From Chondrus crispus (taxonomy: Eukaryota > Rhodophyta > Florideophyceae > Gigartinales > Gigartinaceae): DNA of 64,000 nucleotides. The position numbers and the translations under genes were made by a program. The DNA lies in the NCBI RefSeq assembly GCF_000350225.1, contig NW_005179126.1, positions 62,001-126,000 on the forward strand. The letters are read 5' to 3'. Of this stretch, positions 39,006-47,539 are shown in pieces (positions within the stretch are counted from its first letter, which is position 1; each line of letters begins with the position of its first letter). The notes beneath the pieces are model-generated. The model was not told where the DNA came from. It did not search any database and worked only from the letters and a program-made list of their open reading frames with translations.

Positions 39006-39943
39006 TGTAGTGCAATACCCGTCTCGGGTAGGGGGGAGGAAGGAAGTGAAAAAGGAAAAAAATTGGATACTGTAGTCCGGGTTTGGGGGACACGCGTGTG
39101 CGACGAAGCGCACGATTATTTTAATTATTTAATTTTATTTACTAATTAGATCTAGAATCTAGAGCCGGGAGCTACTGTACTCGCCCCGGCGGGGCTCTAT
39201 ATACCTTAGCCCTCTGACCACCAAGTCAGTAAAGGTAACCCGAGTTGCCGGAGTTGAATGTCGCCTTGGTCGAAGTCCGTCTCTACCAAGACGCTCCCTT
39301 TTACCTAAGCCTACGGCATCCTCTATTGCTCGGGGGTCCCCTTTTTCCTTATCAATTTTCCTTTATTTCCCTATCCTAATTTCCCTTAATCTTGAGTTGG
39401 TCCCACCTTGTAGGATTGCGATCCGCAACGTGACGTCATTTGCCATCGGGCTTTTGTGTTGGTGCACCAGTGGTGCTTTTCTCAGTGTTGGTTCCATCGG
39501 AATCTGGTTGCGACCGATCCGTTGTTGGTACTTTGCCATCGGGCAGTACGACGGTGTAGCGCTGCTACGTTTTCTTCTTTCCCGACGGGCTACGTTGCGA
39601 CGTCCCCGTCGAAGACCTTATCAAGGGTATAAGGTGTACAAGGCGCTCTTCGAGCATTGGATTTACGACCCATCGGACCAGGTTTACCTAAACACCCCTC
39701 CGAACTCGTCGAGCAGTCGCCTTTACAAGTCTCTACCACCATTTACCGATCCCGGGCTGGGCCCTTCTCTTTGCCCCCCCTATCAGGGATCCGAGCTACT
39801 GCGGGCCGCAAACCCGCTTAAAGAGGACAGGGAGCTTCGAACACTCCGTAGCGCTGTGCCGTTGGCAGTTGTTGTTTTTGTTGCTGTTGTTTGTGTTGGA
39901 CCGTCGGACCTTGGTCTCTGCCTAACAGGCGCATTGCACTACA
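39006..39943 (+). repeat. 3' LTR of the inner element (938 bp)
   Basis: Same termini and sequence as 26,014-26,952; the only difference I see is seven instead of eight C at ~39,774-39,780. It is followed by TCGGT and the continuation of the outer element. Confidence 0.97.
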
Positions 39944-39948
39944 TCGGT
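39944..39948. repeat. Target-site duplication TCGGT (right)
   Basis: Second copy of the duplication at 26,009-26,013, beginning at the first base after the 3' LTR. Confidence 0.95.
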
Positions 39949-40873
39949 GTTGGAGTGAGGGCTTTGGTTCCAGGAACAAGAGGCCCCTCCCCGCGGTGGT
40001 GACGCGCACTCGGGCTTCCGACATCGCGGGGACGGTAACCCAGCGGGCGATTCGGATCGCCTGCGGGGCCTCATCCCATACATCCGGCCGGCTCGTTTGG
40101 CGTCCGTGTCGCCTTGTAGGGGGAGTCGGCTCCCCCTTTCTGTCGACGATGGCTACGGAGCCACCGTGTCGAAGTTCGAGCTTCTGTCCGTAGATGTCGA
40201 TGCTACGTACGTGGGCATCGATGAACAGCGTTCCGAGAAGAACGGGAACGGCAAGCTGTTCCGCCACCACGAACGGTATACGGAACGTCGTGTTCCGCAA
40301 ACGGACTGCAAGGCGGACGACCGCCGTAAGTCGAAGCGGGTTACTGTTCGCGCAAGGCAGTCGGGGCAATGGCGCGTCCCGTATTACGAAGCGGGTCCAG
40401 TCGGGAGGGAGTTCGGCCTTCCTCACTAAGTTGTAGCCCGAACACGTATCGACGGCGATCGTGTGGGGCTTGAACGCGTTACCTTCGGTGGTCACGGAGC
40501 CAAGGACATTATATATCTTGGACGTCATGAGGCATACGATGCCGTCGACCATCTTGGGCGCGACCCGTTCGGCGAGATCGTTCCGGCGAGGTCGTCGCCT
40601 TCGGTTCTGGCCCCTCCTGCGTTTCCTTCTGCCCGAGTCGTGGGGCGTCCGCATCTCAGTGATGCCCCCTCGGGTGCTTGAGTCCGTACGTGGCGGGCAT
40701 TTCGTCGGCTCCCTTGGCCTCACAGGAGTCTGGAGGTCGACCGGTTCTTTTCGGTCGTCGGTACTCCCGTCCTTTTCATTACGCATCACCGGTACTACGG
40801 GCGTCCCGGTGCTGTTCTCTCCTAACGTTGGGCTTACAGAGGCCTCGATGTTCGCTCCCCCCTGTATCGGCAT
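39944..40873 (-). pseudogene. pol: Outer Ty3 pol, protease part
   Basis: This is the start of the outer pol, cut at 39,944 by the inner element. After a polar leader it has the retropepsin region: VDTCSGYNLVRKAELPPDW (active-site DTCSG), PFVVAEQLAVPVLLGTLFID, then VTVPAMSEARVRVT. The frame is -1 relative to gag and is open across the gag stop, so gag-pol expression by -1 shift is expected. Its continuation lies at 26,013-22,351. Confidence 0.8.
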
Positions 40874-41013
40874 TGCAGGGGCTACCGTGCTCGCTTCCGG
40901 TGGCGAGGGGTGTATTATCGGACAATACCTCCCGTGACCTAGGCGAGCACGTGGGGACCGGTCGAGTTCGTTGGGACAAGACGGCTCACGCGACCGCGTG
41001 GACGTAACCGTCT

Positions 41014-41025
41014 TTACCCTTTTTT
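41014..41025 (-). other. Candidate -1 frameshift site at the gag stop
   Basis: The gag ends AAA AAA GGG TAA, and a run of six A (41,020-41,025 on the plus strand as T6) abuts the stop. The downstream protease frame is -1 and already open here. The A6 is not in the classical X XXY YYZ phase, so this is a suggestion only. Confidence 0.35.
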
Positions 41026-43584
41026 CGAACTATCGGTGCTATCGGAGCTACCTTCCTGGCTATCGGCGGCCAGGTCTTCTTCCGTTCCTCGGTCCCGTGG
41101 GTCGGGACGTCTCACCCACTGCGGCACCACGTTATCGGCGAAGTATTCGGGTACTTCTAGACCTTGACCTGCGACGTCCGGACGTCGCAGGATATGGGGG
41201 ACAGGGAGAACCGGTTCTCCTTCGTGACCCTCCTCGGGTAGGGGATGCGGACCCTCTACCCAATCTTGCAAGTACATGATCGCATTCTGTACCTGTTGAG
41301 GTAACCGAGAACGGTCCCGGCCACCTCCCCTTCCTTGACGGGGATACTTTGTGTCCGCCTGGCGGTAATCCGGTCGGTCACGTTGATCGAGTTCGTTACG
41401 GCGATACCCACCTCCACGTGGGGCGAAGCGTGCGCCCCCACCCGAACGATTCGGGAAACCTTGACGCGGGGGACGGCCCTCGCCGACCGACTGCCGGAGG
41501 AGGTTACGCGCACCGGGGCGCGTCTCCATCTGGTATCGGTAGTTCCTGTACGCCGTGAACATACGTTGTTCCGGGGACAGGAACGGGCACGCGTACATGG
41601 CGTGCCCGTACGTACGGCACAGCCAGCACACGTACGCGCTGCCATCCGTTGAGGCGAAGGTCGCCGCGTGACGCGCCTCCTCATCGGTGAGGAGGGGTAC
41701 GCGAGGGGCTTCGGCTCCTGCATCTCGATTGGAGATGTCGAGCTCTACGACCCAGGGGTCCGTACCCCGTGCCACTCTTGGATTGTGCGCGAAGGCGGTC
41801 GCGTAACTGGATGTCGTTCCGGTCGACATTGGCGCGGGAGATCGTCCTCCCACGGGCCCCGTTCCTTGCGTAATGAGGACTGGGTCAGCCTGCCACTCAT
41901 CCTCCCCGACATGGAGGGTAGGAGCGGGCGAACTTGTTGCGGCGGACTTCGTAGTCCTGCCAGCCTTTCGTTCTGGTTTCGGGTCCGGCAGAGGTAACCC
42001 GCGCCGGGCGCGGTACGTGGTCCCTTCCGCCGTGGCGATGTGGCGGATAGTCGGTAGATCGGTCTTCTGGCTGCTTGGCAGCCGCTGAACGGTCTCGGAA
42101 ACTGCGGCACGGGTCGCCGGTGCGAGTCCCCGCACGAAGTAGTGCGCGAGGGATTGTTCGGAGAACACTTCCGTGCACCGGAACGCGGCAGTTTCTAACC
42201 GGTCCGCATAGGTGCTCTCCGTTTCGTGGGGTTTCTGTCGCGCCGTCGCGACAGCGTCGTACGCTTCACCTAACACGTCGTCCGTGAGGTAGCGTTTCAA
42301 AAGTTGATTTACGAGCGCGGGCCAGCTCACGTCGTCGTGGAGCAGGCCGGCGCGGAGGCCACGCATCGTATAACTCGTATACAGGCGCTCCGGGTCGCGC
42401 TCTAAGAAGTGCGCAAGAACTCGTACCGCAACACCTTCCGTCAGGTGTTGCGAGTTGAAGGTTATCCGGATATCCTTCAAGAACGGCAGCAGCTGGATTG
42501 GGTCCGTAACGTCGAAGCTACGCATCGTGGGACGGATCCCACGAAAGCGTTGTACGTATTTCGCGATCCGTCCCGCATCACCCGAGGTAACGATCCTTGA
42601 GGTGTTATCCAAGCGGTACATACGATAGTCAGCGACGGCGCTGAACTCTTGGATCATCGTAAGTACCGGCTCGAGTCCGGGTTCAGCGGGACCCAGCGTG
42701 CCGAACGGGGTAACGGGTAACGTACGGACGTCTATCGGACCAGGTCGCGCGGTGTGGCCCACCGGCGGGTAGCCGCCCCAGCGGGGATCGACGGAGAACA
42801 TCGGTTCTCCGGATCCGCGAGCGGCTACTCCACGATCCGGGTCGTTACGATACGACGCCCGTCCCGTCTGCCACATGTTTCCGGGGGCATGTGGCAGAGC
42901 TTGGGATTCGGACACGACGTTGGCGTCCATCGGAGGTCGTCTTTCTCCTGCGTCCCGACTGGGATCGGCCACAGTTGGGCGCCATCCTTGCGGTGCGGCA
43001 GCGTCCGGAGGTACAGCACCACCGGGCCCTCTCGTGGGGGCACCGGGCAGCCTTGCGGCCATGGTACGTTCCAGGTCACGGGCACGCTGCCGCGTGGACT
43101 CCAGGTCAGCGGTGAGGTGCGCGAAGGCACCAAGTTGCTCCGCCGAGGGGGGTTGACGAGCGTCAAGACTTCTCGACGAGGTCGGCCTCGCGGGGCGTCC
43201 TTCCCCATACGTAGCGGGGTTCTCGGGACGCGAGTCTTCGAGGAGCACCAGTCGCGATTGCAACTGGTCGACCAGTGCTCGGAGATTCTCCAGCGACTGG
43301 GTGACGCGGTCGAACCTCCCCTCGCGGATGGATCGGAGCTCGTCCATGCAGCGCGAATAGACGGCGTCCGTAACGCCGATGCGGAGGGAAGTACGGACTT
43401 CCTCGATGTAGTCTGCGATACGGTCGAACATCGCCGCCGCTTGTCCTTCGGGGGACTCCGGCGACAGCTCGCGGTCTCGGAGACCAGCGTCGCCGTCGCC
43501 GAATGGCGGTGATGGGGCGTGCATAGCGGCCGCCCTCGGATCCGCCGGTTCGGAGCGGATCGAGGGGGCGTATTCTTGACTCAT
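41014..43584 (-). CDS. gag: Outer Ty3 gag
   Basis: ATG at 43,582-43,584; the open frame continues upstream to the LTR edge at 43,668. The N-terminal third is proline/arginine-rich and includes helical parts (DLESTRQRARDLERTMAARL). A capsid-like domain follows (QLLPFLKDIRITFNSQHLTE, LVNQLLKRYLTDDVLGEAYD). A CCHC zinc knuckle (CWLCRTYGHAMYAC) precedes an RGG-rich nucleocapsid tail. It is uninterrupted over 857 codons and ends TAA at 41,014-41,016. It is much better preserved than its own pol. It is related in architecture, though not closely in sequence, to the inner element gag. Confidence 0.85.
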   Translation of the reverse strand: MSQEYAPSIRSEPADPRAAAMHAPSPPFGDGDAGLRDRELSPESPEGQAAAMFDRIADYIEEVRTSLRIGVTDAVYSRCMDELRSIREGRFDRVTQSLENLRALVDQLQSRLVLLEDSRPENPATYGEGRPARPTSSRSLDARQPPSAEQLGAFAHLTADLESTRQRARDLERTMAARLPGAPTRGPGGAVPPDAAAPQGWRPTVADPSRDAGERRPPMDANVVSESQALPHAPGNMWQTGRASYRNDPDRGVAARGSGEPMFSVDPRWGGYPPVGHTARPGPIDVRTLPVTPFGTLGPAEPGLEPVLTMIQEFSAVADYRMYRLDNTSRIVTSGDAGRIAKYVQRFRGIRPTMRSFDVTDPIQLLPFLKDIRITFNSQHLTEGVAVRVLAHFLERDPERLYTSYTMRGLRAGLLHDDVSWPALVNQLLKRYLTDDVLGEAYDAVATARQKPHETESTYADRLETAAFRCTEVFSEQSLAHYFVRGLAPATRAAVSETVQRLPSSQKTDLPTIRHIATAEGTTYRARRGLPLPDPKPERKAGRTTKSAATSSPAPTLHVGEDEWQADPVLITQGTGPVGGRSPAPMSTGTTSSYATAFAHNPRVARGTDPWVVELDISNRDAGAEAPRVPLLTDEEARHAATFASTDGSAYVCWLCRTYGHAMYACPFLSPEQRMFTAYRNYRYQMETRPGARNLLRQSVGEGRPPRQGFPNRSGGGARFAPRGGGYRRNELDQRDRPDYRQADTKYPRQGRGGGRDRSRLPQQVQNAIMYLQDWVEGPHPLPEEGHEGEPVLPVPHILRRPDVAGQGLEVPEYFADNVVPQWVRRPDPRDRGTEEDLAADSQEGSSDSTDSSKKG

Positions 43585-43643
43585 CTCGACGCGTACGGGC
43601 GCGGAGGAAAAAGAAAGTCTTCTCGGAAGGATCTCGGGGTCTC

Positions 43644-43659
43644 CTAGGTCGGGAGACCA
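43644..43659 (-). other. Primer-binding-type site of the outer element
   Basis: The minus-strand TGGTCTCCCGACCTAG starts one base after the LTR end. It is identical over 16 bases to the site of the inner element, although the LTRs of the two elements differ. Confidence 0.7.
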
Positions 43660-43660
43660 C

Positions 43661-44281
43661 TGCAGCATAAACTCCCCTAAACGGATAGGGGTGTATGCTT
43701 AGTCCTGGAAGACCCGTACGTACGAGAAGACGGGGGAAGTCGGACCAGCTAACGAAACCGGAGCACGGGGCCCGGGTAGCGTGGTAGAGCGGGATCGGGG
43801 GGAGGACGCGCACACGCGCGGGCCGATCTACGCCTCGACGCCCCGGAGCAGCGCTGGGTTACGTTCCAGCGCTGACGGGCGGAGGTGAATCTAGGCTCGC
43901 TCGCGTGCTCGGGCGTCCTCTTCCCGCGCTCGGTCTCGCCTTAAGGCAGCTAGCGGACGCTTGCTTAGGATAAGCTGGAAGTCAGACCTAGGCGGTAGGT
44001 CGTGGACAAGTCCGTGCCTGTCCCTCTTCGCCGCCGCCCGTCCGCTCGGTCATTTAATGTACAATTAGTCTATCGTAACTTAGTACAGTACGTAGTGTAC
44101 TATGCGGCACTACTGTAGTCGGCCCTGTCAGCCGACAGGGCTGACTGCATACGTGTCGTACACGTATAGTACACGTGGGGGCGCGTGCCCCCGTACACGT
44201 GTGGTGTCGGCTGTCTGTAAGGTTCGTGCCTTACGGAGCCGGATCCAATTTCTAATCTAATTCTTTTGTGGTTATACTACA
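43661..44281 (-). repeat. 5' LTR of the outer Ty3 element
   Basis: On the minus strand it starts TGTAGTATAAC and ends GTTTATGCTGCA. The solo LTR at 56,375-57,057 has the same start, the same order of blocks (for example CGCTCTACC...CGCTACCCGGGCCC, GTTAGCTGGT) and the end GTTTATGCTACA, so both belong to one family. No partner LTR was found at the left end of the element. Confidence 0.75.
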
Positions 44282-45130
44282 GGAGTGGTGGGGTGTTTCG
44301 GGGAAGAATACTGTCATGTACCACAGAGCAGGACTTGAAAAGTCCTGGCCCGTTTAGCAAGCAGAAATCTTCCGGGAATGAGTGGGAGCAAAGGCTGTTC
44401 GAAGTGGTTTTGGAAGAATTGTCTTTCGGCTCTACACAGTCAAGACGAGGGGAAAGAGGGGAAGCCCGCGCTCACGATTGAGATCATAGCTGATGACCAG
44501 TTGTGGATCTGGCACTCCTTTTTCGGGACTCCAGGATGCGCGAATGACATAAATGTGCTGGAAGCTTCAACACTGTCAAATAAAGTTGCAGACTGCACAT
44601 ACCCACCTCCCATCGAGTACCAATTTTTTGGTGAGACGCGCAACATACCGTACAGGTTGGCTGACGGGGTGTACCCAAGGTGGCCGTGCTTCGTACAAAC
44701 GGTTAGTCATCCGGTGACGAGGAAGGAAAAACTCATGGCCAAATGCTAAGAAACAGCGCGAAAGGATGCCGAGCGAGCATTTGGGTTGTTGAAAGGAACG
44801 TGGCACATTTTGGACACACCGTCTAAATTTTGGTACACCCGAGCTATAAAGTTCGTGATGGAGTGTTCTGTCATACTCCACAACATGATGATTGAATATC
44901 GAATAGAGAACGAGGATATGGAAGACGCGAGTGTATATCTGGAAGCCAGAGTCGGGGATGGTGTGCCGCGTATGTGGACATCTGCTGTGGAAGTAGGGGG
45001 AACGACCTCACCACCGGGGTCAATTGGTGCTATTTGCGCCGTAGCAAAGTTTATGAGAAACGAAGGAGAATTTTTCAAAACACGTGAACTCGTAATGAAT
45101 CACCTACGGGAACGGCGCGAACAAGAATAG
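44282..45130 (+). pseudogene. Harbinger transposase remnant
   Basis: The plus frame contains LTIEIIADDQLWIWHSFFGT, PGCANDINVLEAS, then YRLADGVYPRWPCFVQ with the second catalytic Asp and, after an in-frame TAA at 44,747-44,749, ARKDAERAFGLLKGTW with the catalytic Glu. C-terminal helices (CSVILHNMMIEYR) match the DDE_Tnp_4 family. The N-terminal third is absent. It is clearly related to the transposase at 60.2 kb but not the same copy. Confidence 0.75.
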
Positions 45131-45367
45131 CGGTCTCGCCGCGCATGTCAGCTGAGCAGCGGCAGAAGGCCTCGTTATTCGGCCCGCTGACGTTCGTGCG
45201 GACATTATGAGTACATGCGAGAACTGCACGTCGAGCGCTAAATTACTATAATTGCAAAGCATTTGTTTCTTCGCTTTGTTCCTCGTCGCGTGTGTCCAAG
45301 AGTGTGGAATTTGGGGTTTCGCGCTGTAGTTCGCTTAGCACGCGTGCACACATGATGCGAAAGTACT

Positions 45368-46085
45368 CTACTGTATCGTTGTTGTCACAACCAGCCGTTG
45401 CATGAGTAGTAGCATGATTTCATAGTGCCTTTTGAACGCCTTGTTGCGCTCCCTCTGCGCTTCGACCGACTCCGCAGCAAGGCGAAGCTTCTTAGTTGTC
45501 TCTTCCTCCCTATTCCTCATATCTTTAGCCCTTTTGCGTCCCATTAGTCTGTCTTTGTGCAATGTTGAGCCGGCGTCAACATCAGCGCCATTTTCAATCA
45601 TACTAGCACCGCTCTTTCCGACTTCTCTGGAGACGTAGACGTAGGCTCAGGGGCAGTTGTCGTTCTGTTGTCATCAGAAGCATCAAAAACCTTAGCGCGG
45701 TGTGGAAGTACACGCCACGCTATTTCGAACTTAAATGGTTTCCCGCTGTCGTCCGCTATATTGTCGATCTGAACACCGTTATACAGAGCAGTGGCCATTT
45801 TTATCATATCGTTTGGAGACACGCCTGTAGGCTTGGAACGGCAAATACGTGCGTGACGACCAGAGAACAGCATGCATTGCTTGTGAACAGTTTTGCACCT
45901 AGTGCGAACAGACTCAATCGTTCTATCTACTCGGTTTGCAGGCTTGAACTTCGAGTTGTGGAGTTGCCGAATCTTAGTGAAGAAGTCGTTTCACTTTTGT
46001 TCTGCACGTACGATTGGATCCTCCGATGCTGCAATCCATGATTTGGCAATAGCCTCGTCTTCTAGCGGCGTAAAGCTGGCTCCTC
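45368..46085 (-). pseudogene. Harbinger Myb/NAM-associated partner protein remnant
   Basis: From about 46,085 the minus frame reads SFTPLEDEAIAKSWIAASED, then an in-frame TGA near 45,990, then TIESVRTRCKTVHKQC, MIKMATALYNG and GKPFKFEIAWRVLP, the pattern of the NAM-associated/trihelix second protein of PIF/Harbinger elements. A shift near 45,600 leads into a lysine/glutamate-rich coiled coil ending at 45,368. The partner protein binds DNA and brings the transposase to the element ends. One stop and one shift make this copy dead. Confidence 0.65.
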
Positions 46086-46455
46086 TTGTTGTTGTTTTCT
46101 TTGCCATTATGTGGTTGGATACCGCGTTTCCAGAAACGTTGTCGTCGATGTACATAGCCATGAATGATAGCAGTGATCGAGGAAGCGTATGCTTCTTCGA
46201 AGTTGGAAACTATGTATCTACTCGGTGGGGTGGGAGGTGGGAGACAAAGTGTTTGCTGTCTTTGTCGTTGCAGCCAAAAATTGTCCAATGCAATGATTGC
46301 ACTTGGATGCCTCTTTAGCCTGAACAGGTGGTGCTATCCGAGCAAATCGCAGCGATTTGCCCCATAAGTGTGGTCGCGGTTATAATTTTTGCATCTTTTA
46401 TGCACCAGTGGGGGTGACCACTGTTGATCAAATTACTAAATTTGCCTTTTTGGTC

Positions 46456-46512
46456 AAATACATTGACCCAGTGGAGATGCTCTAAGAGCATCTCCACTGG
46501 GTTAATGTATTT
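46456..46512. repeat. Back-to-back Harbinger TIRs around one TAA
   Basis: A 27-base arm (46,456-46,482) ending GTGGAGATGCTC, the trinucleotide TAA, and the inverted 27-base arm (46,486-46,512) starting GAGCATCTCCAC, with one mismatch. This is the right end of element 1 abutting the left end of a second element of the same family and sharing one target trinucleotide. Confidence 0.85.
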
Positions 46513-46907
46513 TACGGGGAGCAATTCTCGTTCGGCAACAACAAGTGTTCCGCAAAACGAAGAATTGTCATAAATTTGTAGTTTTTTAGAGCTTCATAAT
46601 CTCTCTAGTGCCACTGCTGCTCCCTCCAAGCACATAGCGGTCTATAGATTTCTGCACATTCCACGCCTCATGCTTGCCTGATTGAAGTAAATCATGCCTT
46701 CTTTGACATGGCACATGGTAAGGTTACTGAACCAACTATACAGTATGTGCGCACACCAACGCCTCGGTCGTATGACGACAGTGCATGATCCCATGCAGTC
46801 TTATCGGTGCTTGGTTTGATCGAATCAAATCAAGCCGTGCTTGCTTCTTGTTCAATCATGTACAGCGGGTTGCCCTCACCACCGAACGATTCTGTAAAAA
46901 AATAAAA

Positions 46908-46952
46908 CATAAAGTACTTCTACTGCAAACTTTGCAGTACAATTACTTTATG
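46908..46952. repeat. Imperfect hairpin
   Basis: CATAAAGTA and TACTGCAAA pair with TTTGCAGTA and TACTTTATG around a single C, with a 4-base internal mismatch. It is either a MITE-like foldback or a small-RNA-type hairpin. Confidence 0.75.
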
Positions 46953-46959
46953 TCTTATT

Positions 46960-46989
46960 TAATCTAAAACCAGGCGTGGTTTTAGATTA
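46960..46989. repeat. Perfect 13 bp hairpin
   Basis: TAATCTAAAACCA and TGGTTTTAGATTA flank GGCG. It is adjacent to the previous hairpin. Confidence 0.85.
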
Positions 46990-47215
46990 TCTGAAAGCGG
47001 CTTGTTCGTCTCCGTGGCCCAGCTCAATCAGAAACGCAACCATCGAAAACATGCCGTCAGTGTCGCACGTTTTGTTTTCGCGAACAATGGACCAACTTGG
47101 ACGAAAAAACGTCCTCAAAAAAGGACAATTTATCAAACTTGGCCCAAAAAAATCAATCCTATGTGACAAAAGTATGAGCATCTGAGCATCTTTTCGGGGC
47201 GGTTGTCGGCTTGGT

Positions 47216-47520
47216 TCATGGCATAGCCTTCGATGTCGAAATCCTCAACTGCTCCCTTTGGATTCTTCTTCCTCCTTTCCTCCCATTTGCAGCGGAGTCC
47301 GCTTCTGTGTTCGCCTCCTTCTCTACGGAGGCGACGGTAGCAGCGATGCCCTTCTCGCGATGCCTATTGGCCAAAGCGGCCAAGTCGATGTCGCCGATGT
47401 AGTCTCCGCTCATGAAGAAGACGTCTGCGGGCTACTGGTTGAGCTGGGCCAAGAGCTCTGCGGTGGCTGCGTCGGGGTCGGTCTGGACGACGTCGACGGT
47501 GAGGGTAGGGCGGTGTCATT
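47216..47520 (-). pseudogene. eIF2B-gamma-like (nucleotidyltransferase-fold) gene fragment
   Basis: The minus frame reads LTVDVVQTDPDAATAELLAQ, an in-frame TAG, then ADVFFMSGDYIGDIDLAALA and NRHREKGIAATVAS. The D.F...GD.I.DIDL..LA..HR pattern is that of the nucleotidyltransferase-like domain of translation factor eIF2B gamma (GDP-mannose pyrophosphorylases are the next choice). The fragment ends in lysine/arginine-rich sequence. It is probably a captured or stranded piece of a host gene between two transposons. Confidence 0.5.
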
Positions 47521-47539
47521 TGGTGAATAAGGGATGTGG

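Larger units (their letters stand above)
26014..39943 (+). mobile_element. Inner Ty3/gypsy chromovirus, complete, with extra 5 kb cargo region
   Basis: The 13,930 bp element is bounded by near-identical LTRs and a perfect 5 bp duplication. Its order is 5' LTR, primer site, leader, gag, pol (protease, RT, RNase H, integrase, chromodomain), then about 5.1 kb with a sense NB-ARC-like ORF and a long antisense ORF, a polypurine tract and the 3' LTR. Comparing the LTRs by eye I find one difference (a C8 versus C7 run), so insertion is recent. The extra region is unusual: most Ty3 elements have a few hundred bases between pol and the 3' LTR. Confidence 0.95.
22351..44281 (-). mobile_element. Outer Ty3/gypsy chromovirus, split by a nested element
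   Basis: Read on the minus strand, it has a 5' LTR (44,281-43,661), primer-binding-type site, gag, protease, a 13.9 kb insertion, RT, RNase H, integrase and chromodomain, ending near 22,351. The coding sequence resumes in register on the two sides of the inner insertion once one copy of the 5 bp duplication is discounted. In-frame stops and shifts in pol show that it was already decaying. Its right end cuts a Harbinger transposase gene at 44,282. No 3' LTR was found at the left, so a deletion or rearrangement probably removed it. Confidence 0.8.
44282..46482 (+). mobile_element. PIF/Harbinger element 1, 5' truncated
   Basis: It holds the 3' part of a Harbinger transposase on the plus strand and, convergently, the Myb/NAM-type partner gene. 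The right TIR ends GTGGAGATGCTC at 46,482 and is followed by TAA, the usual Harbinger target. The left part, including the first catalytic Asp and left TIR, is missing where the outer Ty3 LTR begins. Confidence 0.75.
46513..47215. other. Non-coding remnant of the second Harbinger/MITE, with two hairpins
   Basis: No ORF of note. It begins inside the second TIR-bearing element, whose right TIR I could not find. It contains two strong foldbacks at 46,908-46,952 and 46,960-46,989. Confidence 0.4.

Noticed and set aside
42754..43512. 252-codon plus-strand ORF within the outer gag
   Set aside because: Antisense shadow of a GC-rich gag; the composition follows from codon bias of the real strand.
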